A DNA stretch of 64,000 nucleotides, from NCBI GenBank assembly GCA_905221605.1, contig CAJNDS010002673.1, positions 162,584 through 226,583 on the forward strand, written 5' to 3'. Below the pieces are notes generated by a model that made no database searches, was not told where the DNA came from, and worked only from the letters and a program-made list of their open reading frames with translations. Below are positions 10,376 through 22,000 of the stretch, piece by piece (the first letter of the stretch is position 1; each line of letters opens with the position of its first letter). Origin of the DNA: Symbiodinium natans. Taxonomy: Eukaryota; Sar; Dinophyceae; Suessiales; Symbiodiniaceae. The translations under genes and the position numbers were made by a program.

Positions 10376-10803
10376 CATTTAGGGTTTAGGGTTTAGGGTT
10401 AAGGGTCTAGGGTTTGGGGTTTGGGGTTTGGGGTTTGGGGTTTAGGGTTTGGGGTATGTCACATGCTCTGTGTACACCACCATGCCAGGCGTGCGTTGTG
10501 GCGTGTGCCAAGGTTCACGCTCCCGCGACCTCGGTCGGATGTAGGGTTTACTTTCTCACAAGTAGTGGTTGGTTTTGTTGTGAGCTACAAGTGCGTTGTG
10601 ATGCGTTTACAAAGCATGGCCGGTTCTCAAGATTGTGGACCCGTTTTGGGTACCCTAAATGTTAGCTGCGGCCTTATAATAGTGAGCCCAAAAAAGACCA
10701 CAGTTTAGAGTAGTGACACTTTGTTTTTTTCGGGATACTGACCTCATAAGCAGGTTACAGACGTGGCACGCCGCGTTCCCTCATTCCCCAATGCAAGCTC
10801 CAA

Positions 10804-10904
10804 TCTTGGTCATAGTTGGGTAACATTTTGCATGTTTAAGGGCACTTATACCCAATAAGGAATAGAAACTTAAGTTTCAAATACGATCCCCAACCATGAA
10901 CTAG
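10804..10904. repeat. R-family introner-like element, copy 2
   Basis: Begins CTTGGTCATAGTTGGG and ends CAACCATGAACTAG. Homologous along its length to 6099-6199. Its terminal AG precedes an exon candidate. Confidence 0.7.
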
Positions 10905-11034
10905 CAAAGCAAACCCCCTACGTCCGACTTCGTCGAACTCCCGCAGCCCAGAAAGGCGTCAGCGACCTTCTCCGCGCGGGCAAACTCTTCACAGCTGGGC
11001 AGGAGCTTGCCAAGCTGGAGTTGCCCGGCAGAAG
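10905..11034 (+). CDS. Candidate exon after an R-family element
   Basis: Two + frames stay open over 130 bases of unique DNA, one reading GVSDLLRAGKLFTAGQELAK. A TTTAGGG array begins at its 3' edge. Frame and product undecided. Confidence 0.35.
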
Positions 11035-11310
11035 GGTTTAGGGTTTAGGGTTTAGGGTTTAGGGTTTAGGGTTTAGGGTTTAGGGGTTCCGGTTCAGGGT
11101 TGAGGTTCAAGGCCAGGGCCCTGATTTCCAGCGCACGCTTAGGGCAGGTCCCCCCTCCTCCGTGGGCCGACGAATTTCTCTGCAACTGTCAGCCACGTCC
11201 GAATGAGTGACCAACACAAGACGGGCCTGGGAACTGCAAACCCTAAACCCTTTAAACCCTAAACCCTAAACCCTAAACCCTAAACCCTAAACCCTAAACC
11301 CTAAACCCTA
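11035..11310. repeat. TTTAGGG array, spacer, CCCTAAA array
   Basis: TTTAGGG units at 11035-11083 and CCCTAAA units at 11239-11311 flank about 150 bp of unique DNA, forming an inverted pair. Confidence 0.9.
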
Positions 11311-12006
11311 AGAAGATGGCCTCATGGTTACTTGGAACTTCACACACTTCGAGTAAGGCTTATTGCTTCTGGTGAACGAACCAGGTTCCTGAACTTGAGA
11401 ACCCCCCTTCACCTTGAAGGGCTTTGCTTCGCAGTTTAAGATATAGGGTAAGGGAGGGCGGCGTTAGGGTCCATATTTCCGCCCCAACAACAAACCTTGC
11501 TTTGCGTCCTCCCGGCTCCTTGTGAGGACCTCCTTTGTCATGCTGCAGGATTTTGCTCATTCTTCCCGTACTTCGAGAATTTTGCATGTAAACGCTTTAG
11601 GCCTCATTCTATGCACCTTCGGCAAATCCTAGGAAGCCGAGCACACGCCTGGCTACTGAGCACGAGGAACGTGTAAAAGACGGCATCCACTCAGAGGCTC
11701 CTGTTGGCTTCTGGTTTAGAGTTTAGGGTTTAGGGTTTAGGGTTCAAGTTTGGGTTACTTTGGGGCCTTGAGCATCTAGCGAGCATCAAAGTGCGGGGGC
11801 GGCATTCTGGTCTGGGCCTGCGATGGGTCTTGGCATATAGGGGGCTTATGGTATACTCCTTGCAGAATTCTTGCATGGGGACCCCACCTTAGAGTCTTAG
11901 AGCCACCCGAACCAATTGCACCGAGAATCAATTTGCCAGGAGGGTGTGTGCAGACGTCCCATGGGGCGTATCATAGGCGTACCCCTTGTAGCCCCTGAGT
12001 TGCCCC

Positions 12007-12131
12007 CTAAAGTACCTAAAGTGCCTAAAGTGCCTAAAGTACCTAAAGTGCCTAAAGTGCCTAAAGTACCTAAAGTGCCTAAAGTGCCTAAAGTACCCAA
12101 AGTACCCAAAGTACCTAAAGTACCTAAAGCC
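12007..12131. repeat. CCTAAAGTR 9-bp tandem array
   Basis: About 14 units of CCTAAAGTG, CCTAAAGTA or CCCAAAGTA. The unit shares CCTAAA with the telomere-like repeat but has a different period. Read on the + strand it gives Pro-Lys-Val repeats, which I treat as incidental. Confidence 0.9.
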
Positions 12132-12415
12132 TAAAACCCTGTCCAGGTTGTGGAGGGACGGCTGGAGCTGCAGCCTGTAACCTTAGGCATGGGCTACGTC
12201 GCAGCGAAGGCTGGCTGCTCCGCACGTTTAGGGTTTAGGGTTTAGGGTTCAGGGTTCAGGGTTTAGGGTTTAGGGCTGCTGCTGCTGGGACTGCGGACAA
12301 GTCTCCACGACGTCTGGTACTATGAACATGCGGCTATCGCTGTGTAGCTGCAGTAAGAAGACAAAAACGTGCAACTAATTTGTAACGAAAAGTCGTTCTC
12401 AAGGGGATCAAGGGC

Positions 12416-13060
12416 TCAACCGTCAGCTGGTGCATTGACCATCATGTGAATACAGTCTGTAATGACGGGAGACAAATAGAAACCCTCGAGAGCCTTCACT
12501 ACTTCCCCAAAAGCCAGGCCCGGTTCCTCTGCAAGAAGCTGTGTTGCCATCTCAATGGCATCCTCGGGGGCTTGGGAAACGAGGGGTAGGAGAGGGCCGG
12601 ACAGGCGCACGGCCGGGTAGTGCGCCTTCTCATTGGACCCGGTGTGGGGCTGCGCCAAGGGGTTAACAAAAAGGCCATGCGCCCAAAGCGCCTCAAGGCA
12701 TGACGGGTGGTCATGTTGAACGTGTCGGAGGGCGCGTTCACAGGTCCAAAACTCCGTAAGGCAGCACGGGCATGCAGTCCCTTCCACAACTGCTGCAGCG
12801 TCTGACTTCAGGTGGTGCACGGCGAATCGGTGTGCCCGGAGGGCTTGGTAGGTTGCGAAGGCGTCCCCACACAGCGGGCAGGCGTGCGGAGTAGCATTCG
12901 TCTCAGCTGCCATCTGCCTGGCCTTTGGCGACTTAAGCTCCAGGCTGGCGGCTTTGCGGACCATTCCATGAAAACGCTGCGGGCACTCGAGCACGAAGGC
13001 CTGCAGCCCCTCGGGAAGGTGCGAAGTAGCGCCGCCGGCGCCTCGAGCTGCGCGCCTAGC
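12416..13060 (-). pseudogene. Retrotransposon C-terminal zinc-finger region
   Basis: Frame running from about HLPEGLQAFVLECPQRF to the stop at 12416-12418. Contains CPLCGDAFATYQALRAHRF with a downstream His (C2H2) and a second finger CPCCLTEFWTCERALRH. C-terminal fingers of this sort bind nucleic acid in LINE proteins. End of the element's coding region. Confidence 0.75.
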
Positions 13061-13672
13061 CATTCGACATCCTGGCGGAGCTGTTCTAGCCAGGAGCCGG
13101 CCGGGCTGGCGCGTCTCTCGGCTTCCAACAGTGCCAATAGGGTCTCCTGCTGGTGGACAACACATCTGGCAAAGTGGTGCATACGTTCGCACCTGAGGAA
13201 GGAGATCGGCAGGGGCATACCAGTTGCTTTACAAAGCTCGACAGCTCCAGGGAGGGAGGGTTCCCCAGTCCAGCGGTCGTCCCTTGTCATCAGACGCACC
13301 AGCTTGGCATATCCGGTGGTCCAAGCTGCCGTTTCGCCCACCCCGAGACGGGGCCACGTTGGGGCCGTGTGTGTGACGCGGGACAGAGCCAAACCGAAGA
13401 GCAGTTGTCTGCGCTTGGGAAGGGGCAGGTGTTCATTCCTGAGCACAGACTTCGCGAGCGGCCTCGCCGCTGCAAGAGCAGTCGCTACTTTTTGCCGCAG
13501 GTCAGCCATGGCGCTGCCTTTGGCTGTGATTCGCCCGCCCAAGTGCGCGTAGCTGGGGACGCAACCTACGGAAATGGTGCGATCACCTGCAGCGAAGAAA
13601 AGTTTGCCGTTTTGGCGCACAAAAAGCTCCCTGGCTAGCTCCCTTTTCCCGCGCCCGCTGAGATGCAGCACA
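13050..13672 (-). pseudogene. Retrotransposon RT thumb and linker
   Basis: Starts near VLHLSGRGKRELARELF and carries YAHLGGRITAKG, the motif D/E block of LINE reverse transcriptases, followed by a helical region. The frame shifts near 13.05 kb. Confidence 0.7.
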
Positions 13673-14025
13673 ACCTTCCGTCTTGCCAGACTTGTAGTTC
13701 GGGGCCATTGCTCTTCTCGTCATCTCATGGTGCGCGATCATGAGCGTACAGCGCGTGCGTTCGAGCAGCCGGTGGGAGGATGGGTCCGCCAGTAGGATGG
13801 CTGCATCATCCGCCCATGTCGGACACAGTAGCGCCGGGGCAATCTTCGCCGCGCTCTGTACTGGGCAGGCGAGAAGCCCGTCCGCTTGAAGGCGCCGCTC
13901 GATCGCGGACGTAAGGTCCGCTTGCACGAAAGCAAAAAGGACGTCAGCGATCGTGTCGCCGGGCCTGGCCCCAGCTCTTGTGCCAACAGTCGCGCCATCG
14001 CCGCGCATTTGGCCGTACCACGCGC
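13660..14025 (-). pseudogene. Retrotransposon reverse transcriptase, motifs B and C
   Basis: Third RT frame: GTRAGARPGDTIADVLFAF (motif B, R.G.P) then CPTWADDAAILLA, the ADD form of the catalytic motif C. The frame changes again near 13.67 kb, around NYKSGKTE. Confidence 0.82.
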
Positions 14026-14560
14026 TGGCTGTGTGGTGTCATGTGCTCAAGAAGCGCAGTGTCCCCGGCCCAAGCAAGAACTTCCTGGAAGTGGGAAGCA
14101 TCAGTTTCGAGCCGGCGGAGGACGGCGATGAAGTCATCATCGCACATTGGTGCCTGAAAGAAGCATTCGCGCACCACGCGGTAGTATGCGGAGGTGACAT
14201 CGAAGAAGAGCGCAGCATGTGCTGCCTTCTGCGCCCTCGCGATGGAGAAAAACGTCCGCAACAGGTGATGTCCTGAGGGCAGCAGGGACCCTGGGGTTCC
14301 GCCCTGGTGGAGCTCGCGTGGTCGCAGCGCTCCGAGAAGGGCCGGGCGCGTCGCTTTGCGCAGCAGCTTTCCCGGCTCGTCCAGCAGGCAAATCGCTCTA
14401 TGGTTTGCCCAGTCCGCAGCGCTTCCTTTGCCTTTGAACAGGCTGATCAGGGTGGTCGCCTTAGACTGGATGGGCTCCGTTAGGCGCAAATGTGCCTTGA
14501 GGAAGAGGGGCAGAAATGCCCGCGCTGCTGCCCTAGGATTGGACCGCCAGATCCATCCCG
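13944..14560 (-). pseudogene. Retrotransposon reverse transcriptase, fingers and motif A
   Basis: Frame continuing the RT after the change near 14.55 kb: LISLFKGKGSAADWANHRAI, then LHQGGTPGS and motif A as ALFFDVTSAYYRVVRE, where the Asp is the first catalytic acid. The frame is lost after about HSQRVV near 14.02 kb. Confidence 0.82.
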
Positions 14561-17487
14561 GGATTTGGTGCCTTGCCAGTCTGTATGGAGCGCACCAGGT
14601 GCTCAATCTGAGAGAGAGTGGGCAACTCTCCAATTGTGAAAGACGCATCTTCGCCTGGCCCTGTGTTGCTGTCCGTGAAAAGCTCCTGGAGATGCACAAC
14701 CGACCCTGCTTCCAGCGCCGCAAAGTGCTCACGTTTGGCGGCAAGGAGGGCGGACGGATCAGGCAGTGTGCCGTCCTCACTAGTCGAGAGAACAAGGGGA
14801 GCAAAGGGCTTGATGATCTTCTTGCCAGGTGGGCGGAGGGGCGCAAGGGCTTTGTAAAAGGCTTTTGCATTATTTGCCTGGCCGGCTTGCTGTAGGGCTT
14901 GTAACCTCTTACCTGCAAAGATGGCTTTGTCGGCCCGGATGGTGTTCCTGGCCGCGCTGCGGTCCACGTGCAGCCAGTGTATGAACACACATTTAATGGC
15001 GCGAACATCACGCAGTGTCCATCCTTCGCGTGAGACTGGGCGCTGGGAGCGCTGAGCAGACCAGGCGTATAGGATGGTGCGGAGCCGCAGCTTGCGCTCC
15101 AGCCTATCAAAACCGCGGAGTGAGCATCTGAGGCGCTTGCAGTCGCGCAACAGCTGCGCCGCCTCTTCTGACACGAAGGGCCGAGTTTTGCGCGGCGGAG
15201 GAGGGGGTAGAGACCCTATAACCTGCGCAACACCTTCATTCAAGGTCTGCATGTGTTCATGCACGTTAACCTCCCATGAGACTTGAGGCGGAGCACACCA
15301 AAAATCACGGACTGCAGCGTGACATCGGTCAGTTGCCATGCCTGGGTCTTTGGGGAAAGCAGACCCACTTTCGCGCGTGGCAGCACATTGTGCAAGGAAA
15401 TGCACCGTGGCACAAGCAGCCCAGTGGTCTTCATGCGGCCTGGTTGGGAGAAGGTCTTTGTGCACCCATGCAGAGACGCTGCTTTCAGCCCATGAGCGTG
15501 GCAAGCACACATAGTCAATGCGGTGCATTGTGCCGTGTGGCGAAACCCAGGTGGGCTCACATGCACATGGATCGACAAGTCCCTTGCGATCAGCAAAAGT
15601 AGCTGGCAGCCACATCTGTAGGTCATCGGCCAGTTCTCGCAGATGCGCGCCCGCGTGGCATTCTTCTTCTTTGGCATGGGCGCCTATGCCAGCTGCGGAA
15701 ATCGATCCGACTCTCGCATTGGCATCAATCAGAAGAAGCAACTTGCCAGCAGCATCCTTGGGGATGGCTTGGGCAAGCCTTCTCCACCAGCCTGTGATTT
15801 CCGTATGCGTATTTCCAGAGTGTGGGGCATGTGCAGAAACACAGCAGAGGTTGAGCCCAGGTGCATGAACGGCACACACAAGGATAGTGGGTTCGGCATG
15901 CAGGCAGGAGACGTGCTCCGGTAGGATGTGCAGGGGGTTAGCTCCTTGCCATCCATATGGAACGTTTTTGGCGAAAATCAGTGAGATGCCATGGTTGCCC
16001 CCGTATCCGGCCGCATGCACTTCGAAGAAGCCCCTGCCTTTGCATTGGTGGTCATTCCCCTCCCTCGTCTCCTGCAGACCAACAACATTGAAGCGTTCCT
16101 TGTTGAGCAGGTGCCAAAGCTCGTCCTTATTCTCCTTCAGGCTCTGCACATTCAGAGAGCCAACTTTGAGGGTGATGGCAGTGGGGGACGGCGCTTCCAC
16201 GTGCACTTTAGGCTGCAAGAGTCCGACAGGCACGTTGTCGGCTGGCTCATATTTTCCGGCCTGCAGAAAGTCCAGGGGTGGGCAATCATCTGTTGCCGTG
16301 AAGTCACGCCACAGCCATCCAAAGAGCGGGTGGAGGACAACATTCCAGACGGCCGTCGGCAGGTCCGTGTCTTGCCACACTTCCAGTGCTGCGGCTTTGG
16401 AGAGCGCATCAGAGATCTCGTTGCCCGCTATCCCCTTGTGACCGGGTACCCAGTGCCAAACGATGGTTCGCCCTTGGGCTTCAAGGATCTGCACGGCTGC
16501 TCGCGCAAGAGCCGCGGCTGCGCGGTCAGTTTCGGAGCCAGCTGTTTGGTAGGAGCCGTTTGCTGCGCCCAGGACAGACTGCGAGTCGACATGAAAGTGA
16601 ATTGGCAGTCCTGCCGTGAGGGGTAGGGCCCATATGGCAGCCATGAGGATGGCCACAGCTTCAGCATCATAAGAGCTGTAGTCGATCGCAGCAGAAGAGG
16701 CAACCCACGGTCGCAGAGAGCCGCAAGCATAACCAAGGAAGGCCAGGGGCTGGCTGGCATCAGTTTGCTGGATAAAGACATTAAAAGCCCAACCCCCCCT
16801 GTGAAGGCGTGCACCTGGGTCGAAGGAGCCGTCAGTAAACACGTGCATAGCCACACAGGTTTCTGGAGGTCCCGGAAGGAGGGCGCTGATGGAACGATAG
16901 GGCAGTGCCAAGCCAGGGATCTTCTGCAGGTTGCGCCTCAGGGGGACCGCACCAAGGACGGTCAGCAGTCGAGTCTCATCTCTGAGGGCCTGTAGTGAGG
17001 TGGGCCAAGCGGTGCCATCACCTCGCTCCACTGGCGGGGCTGTCGGGGCAGAGGCAGGTGGTGACGGCACAGCAACGCGCCTGCGTCCTACAGGGGTAGG
17101 AATGCTGGCGATGCAATGTCGGCCCTGAGCTGCCGCAGGGCTTACTGCTTTCCCTTCGCTGGGTGCCTCTGCAGCAGCCATGGCACCTCTTGCGTGTCCT
17201 ACGGCGCTCACACTTTGTGCAGCAGGTACGTGTGTGCCCGGTCGTGCGTCATTCTCCCTGCCAGACTGCATGTGTGGGGGCGCCTGATTGGCCTCATTGA
17301 CGCCTACCCGGGGTGGGAGGTCCTCGGAAGGGATCCTCGGGGTAGGGGGTCTCCAAACAGCAAAAAAACTCGTCGGGGAGGGGGTCACGGAGGTTTTCCC
17401 TAGCACTGCGCAGGGAGAGTCTGTCCTGCTCATGGGCTTCGTGGAAGGCTGCGCCTGCTCCCTCACAGCTGGGGTGCGTGTCGCCAA
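14533..17487 (-). pseudogene. Retrotransposon ORF2: RNase H, endonuclease, start of RT
   Basis: A 984-codon open segment. After a Pro/Ala-rich lead come RNase H residues 215-372 with all acidic positions in place: D219 (VFTDGS), E276 (YDAEA), D301 (HVDSQS), D360 (GNEISD), plus H350 (VPGHKG). An AP-type endonuclease follows at about 438-698: N446 (SLNVQSL), E473 (LQETRE), D588/N590 (LIDANAR), D658 (RIDYV), H688 (EDHWA). A linker and the first reverse transcriptase block (IQTGKAPNPGMDL) close the segment, and the frame is lost near 14.55 kb. RNase H normally degrades the RNA strand of the hybrid; the endonuclease nicks the target. In the described EN-RT-RNH families RNase H lies after the RT, so this order is notable. 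Confidence 0.85.
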
Positions 17488-18140
17488 CCCCCACTAACAG
17501 CATCACCCAGCCCGGCCCAATTGGCGCCTGACATGACATGTGCGGTGCAAACACCTCGGCCAAAGGCTCTACAATCAACGGGGACCGCACTGGCCGCTGG
17601 GTGAGCATGCGCGTATGTGAGCACAAGTTGAGGCTCTGGGAAGCCGTAGAGTGGCTCGTCCAGTAGCTGGATTGCCCGGAGGGGTGCGGGGGTGGCTCGA
17701 AGAACATCAGCAACCAGCCATTCCAGGCGTTGGTCAGCTCGGTACAACCTGACCCGGACTTGGTGTATCGGATCAAAGATTGTGTACCGGGACGCATCCG
17801 CAGGCAGGGCTGGCTCCGCCATGTTTCTCGCGACCGCAACGTACGTGCGATCAATGATGAGGTCGAAATCGGGGGGCAGCAGTGAAAGCACTGGGGTCGG
17901 AGTAGCAACAATGCGCGGGGCCCGGCAGCCCGCGAAAGGCCCTGTGGCAAGAGCAGCTGTCTCGACATCAGGCCCTGGGGGCTGTTGTTCAAGGTTCAAG
18001 GCGAACTCGTGCAAGCACAGCTGGTACCTATATAGCAGGGCTGGCAGCCAGTCGGAGGGCATCGCAGGGTCGGGTCCTGCTGCGTCCAGCTTCACTGCTG
18101 AGGCTAAGCTGTACATAGCTAGTGCCTTCATGGTAGCCAT
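17463..18140 (-). pseudogene. Retrotransposon ORF1-like region, segment 4
   Basis: A 225-codon segment with YTIFDPIHQVRVRLYRADQ, resembling the FFDLVDHVRTRDF block of segment 1 in layout and in the residues around FD...H.VR. This supports an internally repeated ORF1 protein. Another frame takes over at about 17.48 kb. Confidence 0.55.
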
Positions 18141-19275
18141 CGGACCCCGTCTGCCGCCGAAAGGTCAAGACATGACCATGCGTGGGCCCCTCTCTCGCTT
18201 GGACAACAAGATGCTGTGGTGCGGGAAAGAGGTGTGCCAGGGCATGGGTTTGCTCGTTCACTTGCCATAACAGATGGGCTTGTGGGAAGGAGGGCGTGGA
18301 GACCAATTGGAAATTGGACCGGCGCTCGAAGCTATCTCTGCCGATGAAAAGCGCCGTCTCGAACGACATCTCGAAGGTATCGCGCAGGTCGTGGACGTCA
18401 GCCCACTCCTCAATCATGGCGAGAGCTTCTGTCACTTGGGCCGACGAGACGGGGAGTCGTCCTTTGACATAAATGGCCAGCTCTCCTCGCATTCGGTTGT
18501 AAACGATGGCCAGTCGTTTGGGCGACAACCAAAAGCCGAGTCTGATGGCCCTGACTTCCAGCGCGTCCGTCATCTCCCTGCGGAGATGTGGGATCATCAG
18601 CATCAGCTCCCGAGGGGGGTCATATGGAGCGGGGGTCACGATATCAAGTGCAAAGAGTGCAAGAAAGGGCCAAGCGCGGAAGACAACAGACCGCGGCAGA
18701 ACAGGCGTGACTGAGCCATCCCATGCAACGGTTATCACATCAGCATCTTGCATCTGTCCAATGTAGGCGTGGCTCGGGATTCCATTGACCCATATGTACA
18801 CACCTGCTTGCCTGACGTAAACGGCAACCAGCTCAACCGTTTCTTGGTCAACACCAGCTTCAACTTGCCGAACACCCCCCCGGATTGCCCTGAGATCCAA
18901 TAGAACTTGGACAGTGAAGTCCATCGGACACCAAAGAAGGACAACCTCATTCCACGGGTCAGAAGCATGATGTGGCATAACCTGTGCCAGTTTCAGGTGT
19001 CCTTGTCGCGGGGCACGGGCGCGGTGGATGTGTTCGATCATGCACTCGATGAGTGCTTCAACGAGGTCAGGGATGCCGAGGCCCGGTGCGGCACGGCTAA
19101 CCATGATTCCATCCGCAAGAACGGTCAGTGCAATCCGTCCCGTGGGTGCAGTTGCGATAGTGGTGGTGCGGGTCGTGCTCACCGCATCAGTGGTAGTGAT
19201 GGTAGTGTGTCCACTATGCCCCTCAGCGTCGGAACTTGCAGGTTCTATGCTGCCGGTGTGACCTGCTCTCGCCAT
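18120..19275 (-). pseudogene. Retrotransposon ORF1-like region, segment 3
   Basis: Open segment following the frame change near 19.27 kb, with a Thr-rich linker, then blocks such as AGVYIWVNGIPSHAYIG and VVFRAWPFLALFALDIV. The useful frame is lost near 18.13 kb. Function unknown. Confidence 0.55.
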
Positions 19276-20285
19276 AAAGCGGCGGTGTTCCAACGGCCTT
19301 GTGCGGGATCTGGGGAGGCCTGCGGGCGGGTAGTCTGCAACAAAAGGAATTCAGACTGAGCGAAAGCACTGGAAGGCCAGAAGTCCGCATGGTACGCAGT
19401 TCCGAGCACAGGCATGCTCTGAGGCAGTTGAGGGCAGGGCACGATGCATGCGGCCAGGGCTGGGGATGTGCCATGTGGAAGCAAGTAGGCGGCTAGTGCT
19501 GGGGCCGTCGTCGTTATCAGCACAAACTCACGACGTGGGTCCATGTGACCTGGTGTTGCAACAAAGGCCCAGCGACCGTTGTGCTGTGTGCCCGCTTCAT
19601 AGATCCTAAGTGGCGGGAAGCTGCCACCCAGCCAGGTCTCGACCCAGTCGGCCATCTGCAACAGTGTTGGGCGAGTGTTCCCGACTGATGCAGTAAAAGC
19701 AAAACCGGGGCCAACAACAGTGAAGAGTACGCAACCTCTGGAGAAACCCATTGCGCGAAGCCTAGCCCCAATTGCCTCATCCCACATGAAAGCGGAGGTG
19801 ATCTCAAGCTCAGCAGCGTCAGCTGGGTCGAGGTTAATGTCGCTTGGGACTGGCAGAGGAACCGCCAGGGCTTGCATGCCGGCAAGTGAGCTCGCTGCGT
19901 GGTCGGGGGGACGCACGTCTGGAGCTTGGGGGGTAATCGACATTGAAACAAGGTCTCCATGCCGCAGCGTGCGCTGCACATCCCACAAGTGCGCGTTAAG
20001 GAACAACGACCGGACATTAAGGAGCCTTGTTGGGATGCTGTCGGGTCCTGCTGTGGTACTGCTTCTTGAGTAGGCCAACGGCGCAGCTGGTCGCAAGTCG
20101 ACCCATACATAGCAGGATTCACCCTCGGTCTGAGGTGGTACCAGGTGGAAGAGAAGCTCCTTGTAAGAGGCTCTTGCTTCGGGCTGGCACGGTGAGAGGG
20201 CAATGGAGTGCCCTGGCGGCAGACATTGGTTCCGCACTGCCTGTTGGGCAAGCCGGTGCAAAAGCGCCGGCAGCTCAACCTGTTC
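19245..20285 (-). pseudogene. Retrotransposon ORF1-like region, segment 2
   Basis: Continues the previous segment in another frame from about VELPALLHRLAQQAV to LWREQVTPAA and a stop at 19245. Contains CYVWVDLRPAAPLAYS and a serine/proline-rich linker. No recognised domain. Confidence 0.55.
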
Positions 20286-21882
20286 TGAAGATTTGCCCGT
20301 TTGACGTACCCGTGGGGATACCAAGGCGGGCAACGATCCGTCTTGGAGAAGGGAGCACAAAGTGGAAAGGCTCGTCCGGCTGCATGAAGGTGGTAGTAGT
20401 GGTCGTGGAAACATGCCGGGGCGTTTCCCTCGCAGAAAAGGCAGTGCTACGCAGTGATGCCTGCCTGAGGCCTGGGAATTGCATTATAGTATGCACTGTG
20501 TCTTCCAACACATACGCAGGGAGCCCCTCCCAAGCGGGTACCACAACTGCCGCGGGACGGTGCGCTGAAACATGAAAGACAAAGGGCACTTCTGCGAGGC
20601 CGGCCTGTAGCAGCGCTTGTTCTGCAGCATTGACAAAGCCGTGCATGTCCCCGCTCCCTCCTGGCCTGGTCCTAAGCAACTGGATGTTACCCAGCTGGCT
20701 GCCGAAGACTCGTCTTGAGTCGAGTAGGAAAGGCAGGGCGTCCGTGACTTCACCTGCGGGTAGCACCATCACATGTAGATGCACACTATTGACGACTGGC
20801 TGTCTCGGCAGGAAGGCAATGCGCCACGCAGCTTGACCGGTCGCCCCCCTCATTCTGATCGCCGCATGTCGGGCGAGGTCTTGTGATGTTGCAATGCGTG
20901 GGAAAGAGTGGCGCCACGGCCTTAGGCCTTCTGCGTGAAAGACAACATGCATCTCAGTTGGGTGCTCATCGTCGCGGTATATGTAGTTAAAGGGGGTGAT
21001 CCGTCCCCATTCATCCGTGACTGATGAGGTTGATGCACTGCTGTATGATGGCAGGCTAGAGCTGGCCGGCTGAGAGCCCAGAGAGGAGGTATGACCCCCT
21101 GCACATCTGGTCTGGACAATCAGCGTCGCATCATCATCAAGCACTGGGGCGTCAAAGGGGCGGGCATTCCCTCCATCTGTTCTGTGAAGGGACCAGTGCC
21201 CCCTCGCGATGAAGCGGTGGAATGACTCAGGGAGCGCCGGGCAGGTTTGGCCTGCCGTGTATGCATGTGCAAAACCTGCGGCCTGATGCGGGTTAAGAAT
21301 AGTGCAGATAACTCCAACTGCAGCCCTCGCATCCATCGGGATCACAACCCAGTCGGGAGCAATGCCTGCCGGCTCAAGGACAAGCTGGAGTGCAGGGAGG
21401 GCGGCCAAAGGAAGGCGGAGTACCCTAATCCTACCTATGTGGCCCGCACGTGTGTGCCTGATAGCATCCTGCATAGCATCAAAGAGCATCCAGGCAGGGC
21501 CAAAATCCCTTGTCCGCACATGATCGACAAGGTCAAAGAAGGCATACTGTCCATATGCCCTGCCAGCTCGATTCAGGCTTTCGGTGTCCTCCGGGCCTAG
21601 GGAAGGGGGCAACCAGAAACCACTAGGGGCCAGGGACAAGTCGCCGGGCGCCATGAAAACAACGCACGGACCCATTCCTGCGTGCAGGACCTCGCGATCG
21701 AAAGGGTAGCCCGGGTGCTCATGCTCACTGCTAACTGCACCTTCGACTAGGTCAGTCAGGCTGTTGTCCAGATCAGTACCAGCAAAAGACAGAACGAGCC
21801 AAGCACCGTAGGTGTGGCCCGCGAGGATTCGTGGGTTAGGGGCCCGGTGCTGCGACTGGCGGACCAGTACCGGGACAACCAC
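20275..21882 (-). pseudogene. Retrotransposon ORF1-like region, segment 1
   Basis: A 535-codon open segment at the 5' end of the element. No zinc knuckle or RRM is evident. It contains FFDLVDHVRTRDFGPAWML followed by a block ending in a PDWVVIPMDAR-like stretch; similar blocks recur in later ORF1 segments. Role presumably RNA binding or particle assembly, by position only. The frame is lost near 20.28 kb. Confidence 0.6.
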
Positions 21883-21952
21883 ACTAGGGTATCAGGCAAG
21901 TAGGTGAGGACTCCGAGGAGAAACTACTCAAACCTACGAGCCAGAACGCCTA

Positions 21953-22000
21953 GGGTTTAGGGTTTAGGGTTTAGGGTTTAGGGTTTAGGGTTTAGGGTTT
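21953..22000. repeat. TTTAGGG array beside the retrotransposon 5' end
   Basis: About six units, 70 bases beyond the first ORF1 codon. Confidence 0.9.

Larger units (their letters stand above)
12416..21882 (-). mobile_element. Decayed non-LTR (LINE-type) retrotransposon
   Basis: A single - strand coding unit of about 9.5 kb. Reading 5' to 3' it has a long ORF1-like region (21882 to about 17.5 kb), then RNase H, an AP-type endonuclease, reverse transcriptase and C2H2 zinc fingers, ending at a stop at 12416. Such elements copy themselves by target-primed reverse transcription. No LTRs, integrase, poly-A tail or clear target duplication are visible. Telomere-like arrays lie outside both ends (TTTAGGG at 21955 and at 12227-12275). 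Consecutive segments lie in different frames, with changes near 20.28, 19.27, 18.13, 17.48, 14.55, 14.02, 13.67 and 13.05 kb, so this copy is probably dead; assembly errors are a less likely cause. RNase H upstream of the endonuclease is unusual. Confidence 0.9.

Noticed and set aside
11897-12134. Pro-Lys-Val or Gly-Thr-Leu repeat proteins
   Set aside because: Both are translations of the 9-bp tandem array on opposite strands.
12812-17497. Large + strand frames opposite the retrotransposon
   Set aside because: Shadows of the - strand coding frames, which alone contain the RNase H, endonuclease, RT and zinc-finger motifs.
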